Shown here piece after piece: positions 51,613 to 61,516 of a DNA stretch of 64,000 nucleotides. Every line of letters begins with the position of its first letter. The first letter of the stretch is position 1. Position numbers and translations under genes: made by a program. Source of the stretch: Paenibacillus sp. D2_2 (GTDB taxonomy: Bacteria; Bacillota; Bacilli; Paenibacillales; Paenibacillaceae); the NCBI RefSeq assembly GCF_031199965.1, contig NZ_CP133605.1:1582501-1646500 (forward strand), given 5' to 3'. The notes under the pieces were generated by a model. The model did not search any database, was not told where the DNA came from, and saw nothing but the letters and a program-made list of their open reading frames with translations.

Positions 51613-54238
51613 ATGAATAGCAGACCATTGGCGATGGTAGTATTCTGCTGGGTTGCCGGGAGCGGGAGCGCCGTCTTATGGAGTGGAAGCTCATTCTGGT
51701 TGTTATGGGGCGGGCTGACCTTGCTTATACCGCTGCTCGGAATTGTATTAAAATATCGACCCGACAGACGATTCTATTATGGCTCGCTTTTTCACTCGGG
51801 GCTGCTTACTGGTCAATCAATGATGGGAGGAACATCAGCAAGATTAGCGCCGTGCTTGATGCTGATGATATTGCTGTGGGAGCCATTACGGTCAGAGCAA
51901 GTGGAACGATTGTCTCAACTGTGACGATCGATGGTGATCGTGCGGCGTTTACGGCAGCCCTACAGAGCATTGAATATTCGCGGGTGTCAGATGAGAGTGC
52001 AGTTTCAAGCACAGAGAGGTTTGATACAGCTGGTGAAAGGGTAGCCGTGCAGGTTAAGCTGGCCAAGCAGGAAGAGCAGGCTGTTGCAGGAGCATGGATC
52101 AGAGGTCAGAAAATTACGTTGCAAGGAAGCATTGAGCAGCCAGCAGCGGCGCGGAACTTCGGCGGATTTGACTATAGTAAATATTTGCGAACACAGCGTA
52201 TTCACTGGATTTTTAAAGCGACTGGCGCAACCTCCATTGAGGTGAAATCTGGCGGTATCAGTGGATCGGTTCTTCTGGGCGAAGTGGATAAGCTGCGACA
52301 GCGCATTGGAAGCCAGGTTGAACAGTTATTCCCTGGATGGCAAGCCGGTTATATGAAGGGGTTACTAATCGGGCTTGCTGACGATATGGAACCCGATAAA
52401 TACATACAGTTCACGCAACTTGGTTTAACGCATATCCTGGCGATTTCCGGCAGCCATGTCGCGATTAATGTCGGTCTGCTATTTGGCTTGCTTCGACTTT
52501 GCAGAGTCACACGCGAGACCTCGATCTTGATTGTGCTCTGCTTCGTACCTATCTACGTACTACTGACGGGATTCTCTCCTTCAGTAATCCGCGCCGGCAT
52601 CATGACGATACTTGGTCTATATTTGCTCCGTCAGCGCAGGATGAAGGATGGACTGAATGTGTTGTCGGCTGCGGCTCTGCTCATGCTTTTATGGGAACCG
52701 AACTATTTGCTAAATGTCAGCTTTCAGCTGTCGTTTGCTGTTACAGCAGGCTTGATTATTTTCGTACCACTAATACTTCCTTTGCTTGGCTGGTTGCCGC
52801 CCAAAATACGTAGCACCGTAGCAATTACTGTAGCGGCAGAGATTGTTTCTTTTCCATTGACGATCTATTATTTCAACCAGCTCTCGTTGCTCTCTCTGGT
52901 TGCCAATTTGCTAATTGTTCCGGTAATCGGGCTTATCGCACTGCCACTCGGTATGGGTGCTTTATTATCCAGTTTGGTTTGGCTTAAGTTAGGCACTTGG
53001 ATTGCATATCCGGTGATCCTCGTGAATAAAGTTACTTTTCTGGCTACGGAATGGCTTACCAGCCATAGTGGCTTCATGACTTATTGGCAATCACCGGGAT
53101 TGTTATGGATCGCCGGCTACTACTTGGTCATTTACGGTTTGCTGCTTCTAAGTAAGAGGTCTTTGACACAACGCTCTATTCAATCAGCTACGGACGATAC
53201 GGTTCCGCTGCCGGATCGTCCGGTTCGTCCTCCCAGTAAGAGTTACTATAGCTTTTGGGGAAATAACATCAAGCATTACGCAATGATGATCTCAATGTCA
53301 ATTAGCTTAATTGCAATGCTTATCTATGGGTATCGTCCTCTTAATTCCCGCGGCGTTGGTCACGTTCAATATATTGATGTTGGACAGGGGGACTGCACGC
53401 TGATCACGACGCCGTCAGGGTTAATATCCTGGTGGATGGCGGAGGCACTGTATCTTTTCGCAAGCCGGGAGAAAGTTGGCGCGATCGGCGTGAGCCATTC
53501 GAGGTCGGAGCGAAGACGGTTGTTCCGCTGCTTAAGAAGCGAGGAATTCATCGTCTGGACATAGTAATTGCCACACACGGGGATCAGGATCATATCGGGG
53601 GATTACAGGCTGTCATAGAACAATTTCCGATAGGTGCTCTGCTGTTCAATGGTAGCTTCTCAGAATCGAAAACTCTAGATAAGCTGATGCAGACGGCAGT
53701 GAAGAAGAAGACGCCAATTTATGCGGTCTCTCGAGGCATGATCCTAAAGCCTGATTCCTCAACGAGCCTTGAATTCATAGCTCCACTAATACATGATCTT
53801 GAAGGAGGTATGTCTAATTCATCCATACCCTATATCAAGGAACAGAACCCTGAGTCAGTAGTATTCAGGCTGGAAATGGATGGAGCAAGCTTTCTGTTCA
53901 CAGGTGACACGGATGAAGCGACCGAGCGTAAGATGCTGGCCTTGGAGCATCAAGAATCTCCTGAGGGAGGGGACATGCACCCAGTTGATATGCTGAAAGT
54001 ATCGCATCACGGTAGCAAGACCTCCACATCTGCCTTATGGGTTAGGCGTTATAGGCCCACCGCGTCAGTAATTTCAGCGGGGGTTAACAATACCTATGGA
54101 CATCCAAATGCCGGGGTAATGGAGCGGCTTGCTCAGTCAGGTAGCAATATTTTTCGGACGGACTTGCAGGGGGAAATTCAGGTCGTGGTGCGGAAGGGAG
54201 CGATCCAGGCAAGATACAAAAATAATCCAACGGAGTAG
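51613..54238 (+). CDS. comEC: ComEC/Rec2 DNA-uptake channel, frameshifted twice as read
   Basis: The 875-residue protein after repair has N-terminal membrane helices and a DUF4131-like soluble region, the ComEC competence domain (HILAISGSHVAINVGLLFGLLRL, GFSPSVIRAGIMTILGLYLLRQRRMKD), several more helices, and a C-terminal metallo-beta-lactamase domain (YIDVGQGDCTLITTPSG, HGDQDHIGG, VSHHGSKTS). One base is missing at about 51768-51770 (RPDRR-ILLWLAFSLG) and one at 53421-53426 (SGL-NILVDGGGTVSFRKPG). As read the protein would be cut in three. It forms the channel through which DNA enters. It closes the comE cluster. Confidence 0.9.
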
Positions 54239-54451
54239 GCGGAGTCCATAGAAACTAATCCCTAATTCTTGCGTCTCATAGAACGACTGGTCTTTTTTTA
54301 GGCGACTATTGACTTTTTATTAGTTTACGTACTATGCCCGTTGGATGACGCGTTCTCTTTTTTTTGGTATTCTTAGGTGAGATTGAGAACTTATATGAAA
54401 TCTTCTTAGCAAACCTAACATTATTTTCTTAAAAAAATAGAGTAACAACAT

Positions 54452-54492
54452 TGCAACATATCGCTAGCCGATATCGTCTGTAATGTTGCAAG
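54452..54492 (+). promoter_or_regulatory. Candidate autoregulated ECF promoter with nested palindrome
   Basis: TGCAAC (54453-54458), a 17-base spacer and CGTC (54476-54479) resemble ECF promoters of the SigM/SigW/SigX type. The same stretch is a nested palindrome: TTGCAACAT (54452-54460) with ATGTTGCAA (54484-54492), and ATATCG (54459-54464) with CGATAT (54470-54475). The ECF gene starts 16 bp downstream. Confidence 0.55.
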
Positions 54493-54507
54493 GAAGGGGG
54501 AGCCTTA

Positions 54508-55056
54508 GTGGTAGAGCAGGGACTCATCAGAGCCGCTCAGCAGGGCGATCGCGACGCTCTAATCACCCTATTGCGTGAGATAGAAACACATGTTTACCGG
54601 ACGGCCTATTATATTTTGAATAACGAACAGGACGCGCTGGATGCAGCCCAGGAGGCGCTAATTAGGATCTATACGAAGATTGGGTCCTACGAGGAGAAAG
54701 CGCAATTCAAGACATGGGTTCAGCGTATAGTAACCAATATTTGTATAGATAAGTTCCGAAGGAATAAGCCTACGGTTTCTATTGAAGAGCATGAGCTTGT
54801 TTTTCAAGGGAAAGAGAGTGTCGAGAGGGAAGTGATGTCTGGCTACATAGCAGAAGACATTCGCGAAGCAATCGATCAGCTTCCGGAACATCACCGTTCT
54901 GTTGTTGTTCTGAGATATTTGCAGGACTTCTCGTACAACGAAATTGCTGACTGTATGAATTTACCGCTCAATACCGTGAAATCCTATTTATTTAGGGCGA
55001 GACAACAGCTTCAGCATTTACTCCAAGATTATCAGAAAGGTGGTGTGTCAGGATGA
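54508..55056 (+). CDS. ECF-type RNA polymerase sigma factor
   Basis: The 182-residue sigma-70-family ECF factor has region 2 (VYRTAYYILNNEQDALDAAQEALIRIYTKIGSYEEKAQFKTWVQRIVTNICID) and region 4 (LPEHHRSVVVLRYLQDFSYNEIADCMNLPLNTVKSYLFRARQQL). The GTG start at 54508 follows GGAAGGGGGAG. It is translationally coupled to the anti-sigma gene, whose ATG overlaps its 3' end by 4 bp. The pair is inserted between comEC and holA. The stimulus is unknown; cell-envelope stress is typical of the family. Confidence 0.93.
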   Translation: MVEQGLIRAAQQGDRDALITLLREIETHVYRTAYYILNNEQDALDAAQEALIRIYTKIGSYEEKAQFKTWVQRIVTNICIDKFRRNKPTVSIEEHELVFQGKESVEREVMSGYIAEDIREAIDQLPEHHRSVVVLRYLQDFSYNEIADCMNLPLNTVKSYLFRARQQLQHLLQDYQKGGVSG

Positions 55057-56303
55057 AATGTTCGGAGGCGGTGGAATGGATGCATCGTTATTTAGATCAT
55101 GATTTGAACGATGAAGAAAGCGCCCAATTATTCGAGCATATTCGTAATTGCCGAGATTGCGCCGAAGAATTTGACATATTAAAAATGCTGAATTCTAAAT
55201 TGGAACAGCTTCCAAAGGTGATGCCGAAGATCAATTTGGTTGATTCGATTCTTCCTCAGCTGGATGAGATCGACAGGGCACGCCGTGAGGAAGGCAGTGC
55301 TTCGGAGGTGCTGCCAGGGATGAAGCCGCTGGTTGCTAAGTCAGAGGAACCAGCAGCAAGCCGTAGTCGCAGACAGAGTCCGTGGCGAAACCGCGCTTTT
55401 CGCGCAGGTGCGCTCGGTGTAACGGCAGCGCTGGTCCTTGGCATATTCATATACAATTATGAGCCGCGTACCGCGTCTGACGCTGAGATATCAGTGCAAT
55501 CATTGTCTAGCAGTGACATGGCTGACAATGCGACGCGTTCGGATACTACCAACAGTTCCAGCTCTGACGCGAGTAGGGATGCACAGAGCCAATTACCGCA
55601 GGAAGGCAACAATCCAGCCGGAGATTCCAATGATAGCGTATTGCAGCAGGCAGGGCAGCAGAACGATACTGCCGGGAAAGAAGACCCCGCTGCAGCTCGT
55701 GCTCTTACAGGAAATTCAGATGCTGGGGAGAACAGTGGAAGTCCAGCCACAACAAGCAAGCAGGGTTCTGCGGACACCAAAGACTTAAATAAGAGTGATA
55801 TGTCTGCTAGTGATAAGGCTTCGAGTGGACAGAGCGATAAGCGGCAGTCCAAGACGAGTCCATCAGTTTCTGGAAATACTGCAGCCTCAGGAGCTACAAC
55901 CAGTAAAGTCACTAAGAACGATCGCAGCAGCGACAATGATGGCCAAACTGTTGATGGGACAGAAGAACCCGAGAGCACTCGTTATTCTATTGGTGGGAAC
56001 ATCATGGGTATATTAGCTAAGGATCTATGGACTTCGCCGGACGGAGGCTTTACCGTCGAAATTAATGACGGACATCTCTATTTGTATCAGAACAATGCAG
56101 ATAGTATTAATGGCCGCAAACTGATTGCAGATAAACCATTTGATGGTGTATGGGTGCAAGGTTCCTGGTCCGAGGATAGCAAATCGTATCAGTATGAGAT
56201 AGATAAAGACAATGTGACCTCGACTTACACTTTGCAAACTGAGACTGATGTAACAGACCCATCTGTTAATAATGACCAATCTCAAAAAAATACAACCAAA
56301 TGA
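55053..56303 (+). CDS. Anti-sigma factor with zinc-binding domain, membrane anchored
   Basis: This 416-residue protein begins with a zinc-finger anti-sigma domain (SEAVEWMHRYLDHDLNDEESAQLFEHIRNCRDCAEEF, with HxxxCxxC at about 31-39), has one membrane helix (RAGALGVTAALVLGIFIYNY) at about residue 122-141, and a long Ser/Asn/Gln-rich outer region before a C-terminal domain (GNIMGILAKDLWTSPDGGFTVEINDGHLYLYQN). It would bind the ECF sigma factor and release it on an extracellular signal. The start overlaps the sigma gene (ATGA). Confidence 0.88.
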   Translation: MKCSEAVEWMHRYLDHDLNDEESAQLFEHIRNCRDCAEEFDILKMLNSKLEQLPKVMPKINLVDSILPQLDEIDRARREEGSASEVLPGMKPLVAKSEEPAASRSRRQSPWRNRAFRAGALGVTAALVLGIFIYNYEPRTASDAEISVQSLSSSDMADNATRSDTTNSSSSDASRDAQSQLPQEGNNPAGDSNDSVLQQAGQQNDTAGKEDPAAARALTGNSDAGENSGSPATTSKQGSADTKDLNKSDMSASDKASSGQSDKRQSKTSPSVSGNTAASGATTSKVTKNDRSSDNDGQTVDGTEEPESTRYSIGGNIMGILAKDLWTSPDGGFTVEINDGHLYLYQNNADSINGRKLIADKPFDGVWVQGSWSEDSKSYQYEIDKDNVTSTYTLQTETDVTDPSVNNDQSQKNTTK

Positions 56304-56431
56304 GTCACCTTTTTGTGAGATATGGAATAGGTTATATAGATTAGTGAGAAATAGAGACCCTGATCGTCGTATGACCGTCGGCGGAAAAGTTTCTAGAGCT
56401 TTTCAGCCCGCGTTTATATAGATGTTCTGGG

Positions 56432-56472
56432 ACAAAGGGACCTTATGCTCGAGTGGCGGGGTCCCTTTGTTG
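56432..56472 (+). terminator. Terminator after the anti-sigma gene
   Basis: ACAAAGGGACC and GGTCCCTTTGT form an 11-bp perfect stem around TTATGCTCGAGTGGCG. The T-run is short. Confidence 0.75.
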
Positions 56473-56551
56473 CGTTGTGATAGGAATTCTCGGTCCGTGT
56501 TAAAATTGTCGCTTGGACGAACAACACTTTTCGAGATATGATAATAAAGCG

Positions 56552-56638
56552 AGTGTTCAAACAGTTTTTGGACTGCATCATAAAATGAGTGTTCAAAATG
56601 ATCGGTTTTCAGCGCCGAGAAGATTTGATGAAGCTACT
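56552..56638 (-). repeat. Shortened copies of the GTTCAAAAAG-ended repeat, reverse orientation
   Basis: GAGTGTTCAAAATGATCGG, TTTTCAGCGCCGAGAAG and GATGAAGCTAC (56588-56638) are the reverse complement of the right half of the full element at 49197-49373. A second GAGTGTTCAAACAG end lies at 56552. The 360-bp gap otherwise holds only the terminator above and a small hairpin (GAAAAG ... CTTTTC, about 56382-56402). Confidence 0.65.
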
Positions 56639-56665
56639 ACATCTTAAATGGATGAGGAGGGGAAA

Positions 56666-57688
56666 ATGGTGGATGTGAAAACAGCTATCAAAGAGATAAA
56701 ACAAGGGAAAGTTTCCCCTTTATATTTGTGTTACGGTACAGAGAAATATCAGATGCAGCAGTTCATCGCCTTATTGCAGGAACAAATTGTGGACCCGGAT
56801 CAACGGGACTTTGCGCTAGCGCATTTTGATTTAACAGAGACCCCTGTGGAGGTTGTTATTGAAGAAGCGGAGACACCACCCTTTCTGGCTGAGCGCAAGC
56901 TGATTATTGCCAAGGATTCGTCTGTATTTACGGCTGGCAGGGATAGCAGCAAAATCGAGCATAAGCTTGAGACGCTCCTCGCCTATAGTGCCAATCCTGC
57001 TGAATATAGTGTCATTGTCTTTGTGGCTAATAGTGAGAAGCTCGATGAGAGGAAAAAGATCGTTAAGACAATGAAAAGTGAGGGAGTCGTCCTATCCTTC
57101 CTGCCGCTGAGCGGAGCCGAGCTTATTCAGTGGGTCGTTCGTGAGGTGGAGAATCGTGGCTGCCGAATTGGAACGGATGGTGCGGAGGCACTCATCGCTT
57201 CAGCAGGGGTACAGATGTCCGCCTTGTCGGTTGAGGTAGACAAGCTATGTCTCTATGCCGGACCAGGAGGTAAAATTGATCCGGCGACAGTGGAGCAGCT
57301 GGTGGCGAGAAGCACGGAGCAGAATGTATTCGTGATGGTGGAGAATATCGCCAATTTAAAATTGGATAAAGCGCTCGATATATTTTATGAGCTTCTTAAG
57401 CAGCGCGAAGAGCCTATAAAGATCGCAGCTCTGATTGCCCGTCAGTTCCGCATTATGCTGCAGGTTAAGGATTTGGGCAGGCAGAGTTATTCCCAGCAGC
57501 AGATCGCTTCCCAGTTAAGTCTGCATCCATACGCAGTGAAGATTGCTGGTGAGCAAGCCCGTAAATTCGAACCTGCTGCATTACGCGGCATATTGTCAGA
57601 GCTAGCTGAGCTGGATTACCGTATGAAGAGCGGACGTGTCGATAAGGTGCTTGGACTGGAAATGTTCCTGCTTAAGCTTGGGGCATAG
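56666..57688 (+). CDS. holA: DNA polymerase III delta subunit
   Basis: The 340-residue protein is the clamp-loader delta subunit, which opens the sliding clamp. The start VDVKTAIKEIKQGKVSPLYLCYGTEKYQMQQFI and the middle NVFVMVENIANLKLDKALDIFYELLKQREEPIKIAALIARQFR are typical. ATG 56666 is chosen since GAGGAGGGG lies 4-5 bases upstream; an ATG at 56648 overlaps that region. It sits in the conserved comEC-holA-rpsT-gpr order. Confidence 0.93.
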   Translation: MVDVKTAIKEIKQGKVSPLYLCYGTEKYQMQQFIALLQEQIVDPDQRDFALAHFDLTETPVEVVIEEAETPPFLAERKLIIAKDSSVFTAGRDSSKIEHKLETLLAYSANPAEYSVIVFVANSEKLDERKKIVKTMKSEGVVLSFLPLSGAELIQWVVREVENRGCRIGTDGAEALIASAGVQMSALSVEVDKLCLYAGPGGKIDPATVEQLVARSTEQNVFVMVENIANLKLDKALDIFYELLKQREEPIKIAALIARQFRIMLQVKDLGRQSYSQQQIASQLSLHPYAVKIAGEQARKFEPAALRGILSELAELDYRMKSGRVDKVLGLEMFLLKLGA

Positions 57689-57730
57689 AGGAGGGGCACT
57701 CCTCTTCTTCCCCTCATAAAAATGCATCCA

Positions 57731-57762
57731 AAAAGACCTGAACGAATTCGTTCAGGTCTCTT
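57731..57762. terminator. 26-bp perfect palindrome terminator between holA and rpsT
   Basis: AGACCTGAACGAA TTCGTTCAGGTCT (57734-57759) is a perfect palindrome. On the minus strand it is followed by TTTTTGG, terminating rpsT; on the plus strand the T-run is weak. Confidence 0.85.
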
Positions 57763-57791
57763 CAGGCTTCAGTTTATTAAAATGTCGCCTA

Positions 57792-58064
57792 TTACGCTTG
57801 AGTCGTAAGGGCGTTCAATTTTTTAGCCAAGCGGGATTTCTTGCGGGATGCTGCATTTTTGTGGATCAAACCTTTAGTAACAGCTTTGTCCAATTTCTTA
57901 GTAGCAGCGGCGAAAGCGGCTTTAGCTGCTTCCACATCGTTAGCTGTCAATGCAGTATCAGCAGTTTTAACTACAGTACGCAGTGCAGACTTTTGCGAAG
58001 CGTTAAGTTGGCGACGCTTGTCGTTAGTTTTAACACGTTTGATTGCGGATTTAATGTTTGGCAT
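57792..58064 (-). CDS. rpsT: 30S ribosomal protein S20
   Basis: The 90-residue basic protein is [32 protein letters not shown] at the N-terminus with the rest typical of S20, which binds 16S rRNA in the small subunit. ATG 58064 follows AGGAGGTGAATGCA; an upstream ATG at 58094 is not used. It is divergent from gpr, as in Bacillus. Confidence 0.97.
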   Translation of the reverse strand: MPNIKSAIKRVKTNDKRRQLNASQKSALRTVVKTADTALTANDVEAAKAAFAAATKKLDKAVTKGLIHKNAASRKKSRLAKKLNALTTQA

Positions 58065-58118
58065 TGCATTCACCTCCTGTAAAGCATATATCAAGCCAGA
58101 TGATTCACAACTTAAAAT

Positions 58119-58147
58119 ATTTTATCACGCGTCCCGTCAAATTGCAA
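58119..58147 (-). promoter_or_regulatory. rpsT promoter
   Basis: On the minus strand: TTGCAA (58147-58142), 17 bases, TAAAAT (58124-58119). Confidence 0.6.
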
Positions 58148-58198
58148 TGAATTCATCAAAAGAGAATGAAACAAAAGTGAATTTGATGAACTTTACTT

Positions 58199-58229
58199 GC
58201 ATAATCGGTTTTCCTTTCCTGCACAATAA
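58199..58229 (+). promoter_or_regulatory. Forespore (sigma F/G) promoter of gpr
   Basis: GCATA (58199-58203), 18 bases, CACAATAA (58222-58229). This fits the sigma F/G consensus GNATR-N18-CANNNTA exactly. In Bacillus gpr is transcribed by sigma F and sigma G. Confidence 0.75.
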
Positions 58230-58267
58230 CAGGTATAGGCAAGAGAGGAAAAGGAGGTCCGAATCAG

Positions 58268-59284
58268 ATGAATCTGGATTTGCGTGACTATGCAATAAGA
58301 ACAGATTTAGCAGTTGAGTCGAAGGAAATGGCCGAGACGGTACATGGTAGTCCGTTATCCGGTGTGCAGGAACAGGTGGACGAGCACGACGGGATCAAGA
58401 TTACCCGGCTTGATGTGACGGACGAGAACGCATCGCGTCAGCTTGGAAGAGTGATGGGCCATTATATTACTTTAGAGGTGCCTGGCCTGAGAAGTCAGGA
58501 TACTGATTTGCAGGAGAAGGTGTCGGCGGCTTTTGCGGAGGAGTTTACGGCATTCCTCAATAAAATAGGCATCAATCCCGGTGCTAAAGTGCTGATCGTT
58601 GGGCTCGGCAACTGGAATGTGACACCGGATGCACTTGGACCTCTCGTTGTGGAGAATGTGCTCGTGACCCGCCATTTCTTTGAATTAGTCCGGGATCAGG
58701 TAGCTCCCGGCTACAGGGAGGTTAGCGCCATTGCTCCAGGTGTACTTGGAATCACTGGTATCGAGTCGAGCGAGGTGGTTCAGGGCATTGTGGACCGAAC
58801 GAAGCCGGATTTGATCATTGCCATCGATGCGCTGGCATCCCGTTCACTGGAGAGAGTGAACACGACGATTCAAATCGCGGATATCGGGATTCACCCTGGG
58901 TCAGGAATCGGCAACAAACGCCGTGGGTTAACCAAAGAAATTCTCGGTATCCCTTGCATAGCTATCGGGGTTCCTACAGTATGCTACGCTTCTACGATCG
59001 TGAATAATGTGCTTGATCTCATGAAGACGCATTTCAATGACGAGAGCAGTAATGGCCAGGGGGCGGAGACGAAGCAGATTATGGGTCTACTCCATGATCT
59101 AAACGAAGGCGAACGTCTAGGACTCGTCAAAGAAGTACTCGAGCCGTTAGGGCATGATCTGATCGTTACGCCGAAGGAAATCGATGAATTTATTGAGGAC
59201 ATTGCGAATGTCATCGCTAGCGGTCTTAACCTGTCTTTGCATGAGGCTGTAACTCCTGATAATGTCGCAAGTTATACCCATTAA
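58268..59284 (+). CDS. gpr: Germination protease GPR
   Basis: The 338-residue aspartic-like protease degrades small acid-soluble spore proteins during germination. It has YAIRTDLAVESKEMAE at the start, the VGLGNWNVTPDALGP block (about 117-131), GVLGITGIESSEVV, IAIDALASRSLERVNTTIQ and PGSGIGNKRRGLTKE. It is about 30 residues shorter than the Bacillus subtilis protein, through loss in the variable region before DLNEGERLG. AAGGAGGTCCGAATCAG precedes the ATG. The sigma F/G promoter shows it is made in the forespore. It begins a pair with spoIIP. Confidence 0.95.
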   Translation: MNLDLRDYAIRTDLAVESKEMAETVHGSPLSGVQEQVDEHDGIKITRLDVTDENASRQLGRVMGHYITLEVPGLRSQDTDLQEKVSAAFAEEFTAFLNKIGINPGAKVLIVGLGNWNVTPDALGPLVVENVLVTRHFFELVRDQVAPGYREVSAIAPGVLGITGIESSEVVQGIVDRTKPDLIIAIDALASRSLERVNTTIQIADIGIHPGSGIGNKRRGLTKEILGIPCIAIGVPTVCYASTIVNNVLDLMKTHFNDESSNGQGAETKQIMGLLHDLNEGERLGLVKEVLEPLGHDLIVTPKEIDEFIEDIANVIASGLNLSLHEAVTPDNVASYTH

Positions 59285-59333
59285 CCAACGGAAAGGTCTC
59301 CGTAAATTCAATATAGCGTCTTCATGACTAATA

Positions 59334-59398
59334 GGGTCCAATATTCCAAGGTGGAACTTTCCATTTTGGGGTATTGGATCTTTGTTATTCTCCTCAAG
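59334..59398 (+). terminator. Hairpin after gpr
   Basis: GGTCCAATATTCCAA and TTGGGGTATTGGATC pair along 15 positions with G-U pairs, followed by TTTGTTATT. It lies between gpr and spoIIP and may be a partial terminator. Confidence 0.6.
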
Positions 59399-59534
59399 CC
59401 TATAGTTCAACGAATCTAGTGGATTTCTTCTTTGTTGTTAGAATTCTAGGTTCTATTCATTTGAATAGATTCATAGATTTGGAGTACAAGGAATGATTCT
59501 GATAGAACAACTGGCTAGGGAGGACGGAGAAAAT

Positions 59535-60858
59535 ATGAAATTTAGAGCATGGAATATTGGCAAAATAAAACGAAGCATGATGTATATGTTGGCGATGGGA
59601 CGTACCTTTTTGTTGTTGTCGGTGATGGCGGCCGTATTTTTTGTATTGTTAGGCACCCTTGGGATCGCCGAGAAGAGCTTGAACACTTCACCAGTGTCCT
59701 CGATGAAGGGCCTTGCCGCATCGCTGTCGAGCCGCTTTTTTATTAATATGGTTGGCATGGAGCTGCCGCATTCGGTTAGTGAGAAGCAGTCGCTCGTATT
59801 TGATAGCAAGAAAATGACGAATTTCGTATTTCAATTGCTGACCGATGTGAATCCAGCCGATCCAAAGAGCCTGCTCGCCCGGGAAGTGCCTGGGCTTGGA
59901 GCAGATAGCCCGATTCTGCTGCGCAGCGGCTCAGGTAATAATATCGCTTCGGCTCCGGAGGATTATAGGCCAGGTCCGGGTGCGGATGGCAGCGGGCCAA
60001 ATCATGAGGAAGGGGACGAGAATCAAGCTGTTCCTGATCCGCCACAGGAGGAGGACGGCGGCCTGCCCCCGATAAGTCTGGAGGTCAAGACTCCAAGAAT
60101 AATGAGCCGCCTATCAAGCCGGGTAATAAGAACGTCGTGATGATCTATCATTCACACCCTCAGGAATCATATAATCCGTTGCTTGGTTCCAATGTGAACA
60201 ATCCGAGCTCTTCGGATGAGGATAAGAATGTTAGTCTTGTTGGCAAGATGCTGGCCAGTGCGCTGGAGAAGAAGGGAGTAGCCACACTGCATTCTTTTGT
60301 TAATTATCAGGCGACTGTGAGTGATTACAACTACTATAATTCATATAAATATTCAAGAGAGACGGTTAAACAGGCAATGACGGAGAATGGTAAGCTGCAA
60401 TACTACTTCGATATTCATCGCGATTCCACGCGTCATGATAAGACGACAGCAACTATTGATGGCGTCAGTTACGCACAGGTTTACTTCATTATTGGCCATA
60501 AGAATGATAATTGGCAGCAGAATGAGGAGTTTGCTGGCTTGATCCATAATCGGATGGAGAAGAGCTACCCGGGCCTATCCCGTGGAGTATGGGGAAAACT
60601 ACAGCCCAAGGCAACGGAGAATATAATCAATCCCTGTCACCCAACAGTATTCTTATCGAGATCGGTGGTATAGATAGTACAGAGGAAGAGCTTAATAACA
60701 CAGCTAAGGTGTTGGCTGGTATTATCGCAGATGTATATTGGGAGAGTCAGGATACGGAAAAGGCTGGGACGCTCGCTAAGGCTGGGAAGAGCACAAATCA
60801 AACTGTAGCAAGCGCAAATAAAAATACGAATAAGACCAATACTGGAAATAAGAAATGA
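59535..60858 (+). CDS. spoIIP: SpoIIP, sporulation peptidoglycan hydrolase, frameshifted twice as read
   Basis: SpoIIP, an amidase/endopeptidase, acts with SpoIID and SpoIIM during engulfment. It has an N-terminal membrane helix (TFLLLSVMAAVFFVLLGTLG) after ATG 59535, itself behind GGAGGACGG, then a linker and the SpoIIP domain with MIYHSHPQESYNP and FDIHRDS. Frame breaks are at the C-run 60066-60070 (PP-DKSGGQDSKNNEPP) and the A-run 60595-60598 (WGK-TTAQGNGEYNQSLSPNSILIEIGG). Repaired length is 441 residues. Since the gene is required for sporulation, both breaks are probably base-calling errors. It follows gpr, as in Bacillus. Confidence 0.92.
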
Positions 60859-60877
60859 GTTTTCCGCTACACCCCTA

Positions 60878-60892
60878 CTTTTTGAACTACCT
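60878..60892 (-). repeat. Isolated end of the GTTCAAAAAG-ended repeat
   Basis: CTTTTTGAACTACCT is the reverse complement of the left end of the full element at 49197. A second end, AGGTAGTTCAAA, lies at 61477-61488. They bracket the DUF3679 gene in opposite orientation. Confidence 0.5.
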
Positions 60893-60928
60893 ATCAATAT
60901 ACCGAGACCAGAAAGGAGCGTTAGTCGA

Positions 60929-61432
60929 ATGGCCAAGAAGATGAGGAGAGCAGTGTTCTATTTAATATTACTCGCAGCTGGGGTAACTCTGGGAATGCAA
61001 ATGGGTGATGGAGGCTTATCGAGCACTAATAATCCGCAGTATGCCGAGGCTAACGTTCCATCTAATGGATTTTGGCAGAACGGTTATTATTACAGTGCGG
61101 CAGGAGCCCAACCCGTATGGGTGAATGGCAATGGGAATAATGGATATCAAGGGGGTGCTCCTAGCTACAACGGGAATGGCGGCTATGCTGGAAATACCGG
61201 CACAGGAGCCGTGCCTAACGGTTATTATGTTGTGACGCCAGGGCCCGGTCAGCCAGGATACCAGACAACTCCGGGAACAGAGGTATCGAAAACTCCGTCA
61301 GAGCTGTTGATGCCACCTGCAGATGCTCCTGGGGTGGACCAGATAGCTGACAAAACAGCTAACCTGTTGCAGCAAATCTCTAAAAAAGGAATTCACTGGG
61401 TCGCCTCTTGGTTCAATCCAGAAGTACAATAA
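60929..61432 (+). CDS. DUF3679 (YqxA-like) membrane protein with Gly/Asn/Tyr-rich insert
   Basis: The N-terminus (MRRAVFYLILLAAGVTLGMQMGDGG) matches the start of YqxA-family (DUF3679) proteins that follow spoIIP in Bacillus. The middle is rich in Gly, Asn and Tyr (PVWVNGNGNNGYQGGAPSYN), longer than in Bacillus, and the C-terminus (VDQIADKTANLLQQISKKGIHWVASWF) is amphipathic. It has 167 residues. GAAAGGAGCG precedes the ATG. Its role is unknown; the neighbourhood suggests sporulation. Confidence 0.65.
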   Translation: MAKKMRRAVFYLILLAAGVTLGMQMGDGGLSSTNNPQYAEANVPSNGFWQNGYYYSAAGAQPVWVNGNGNNGYQGGAPSYNGNGGYAGNTGTGAVPNGYYVVTPGPGQPGYQTTPGTEVSKTPSELLMPPADAPGVDQIADKTANLLQQISKKGIHWVASWFNPEVQ

Positions 61433-61516
61433 CGAAGGTTTATCCCTGCACACAGCTTTGTTATACTAATTTTTATAGGTAGTTCAAACTGTTATTTGTA
61501 GCGGGGGTTTATAAAA

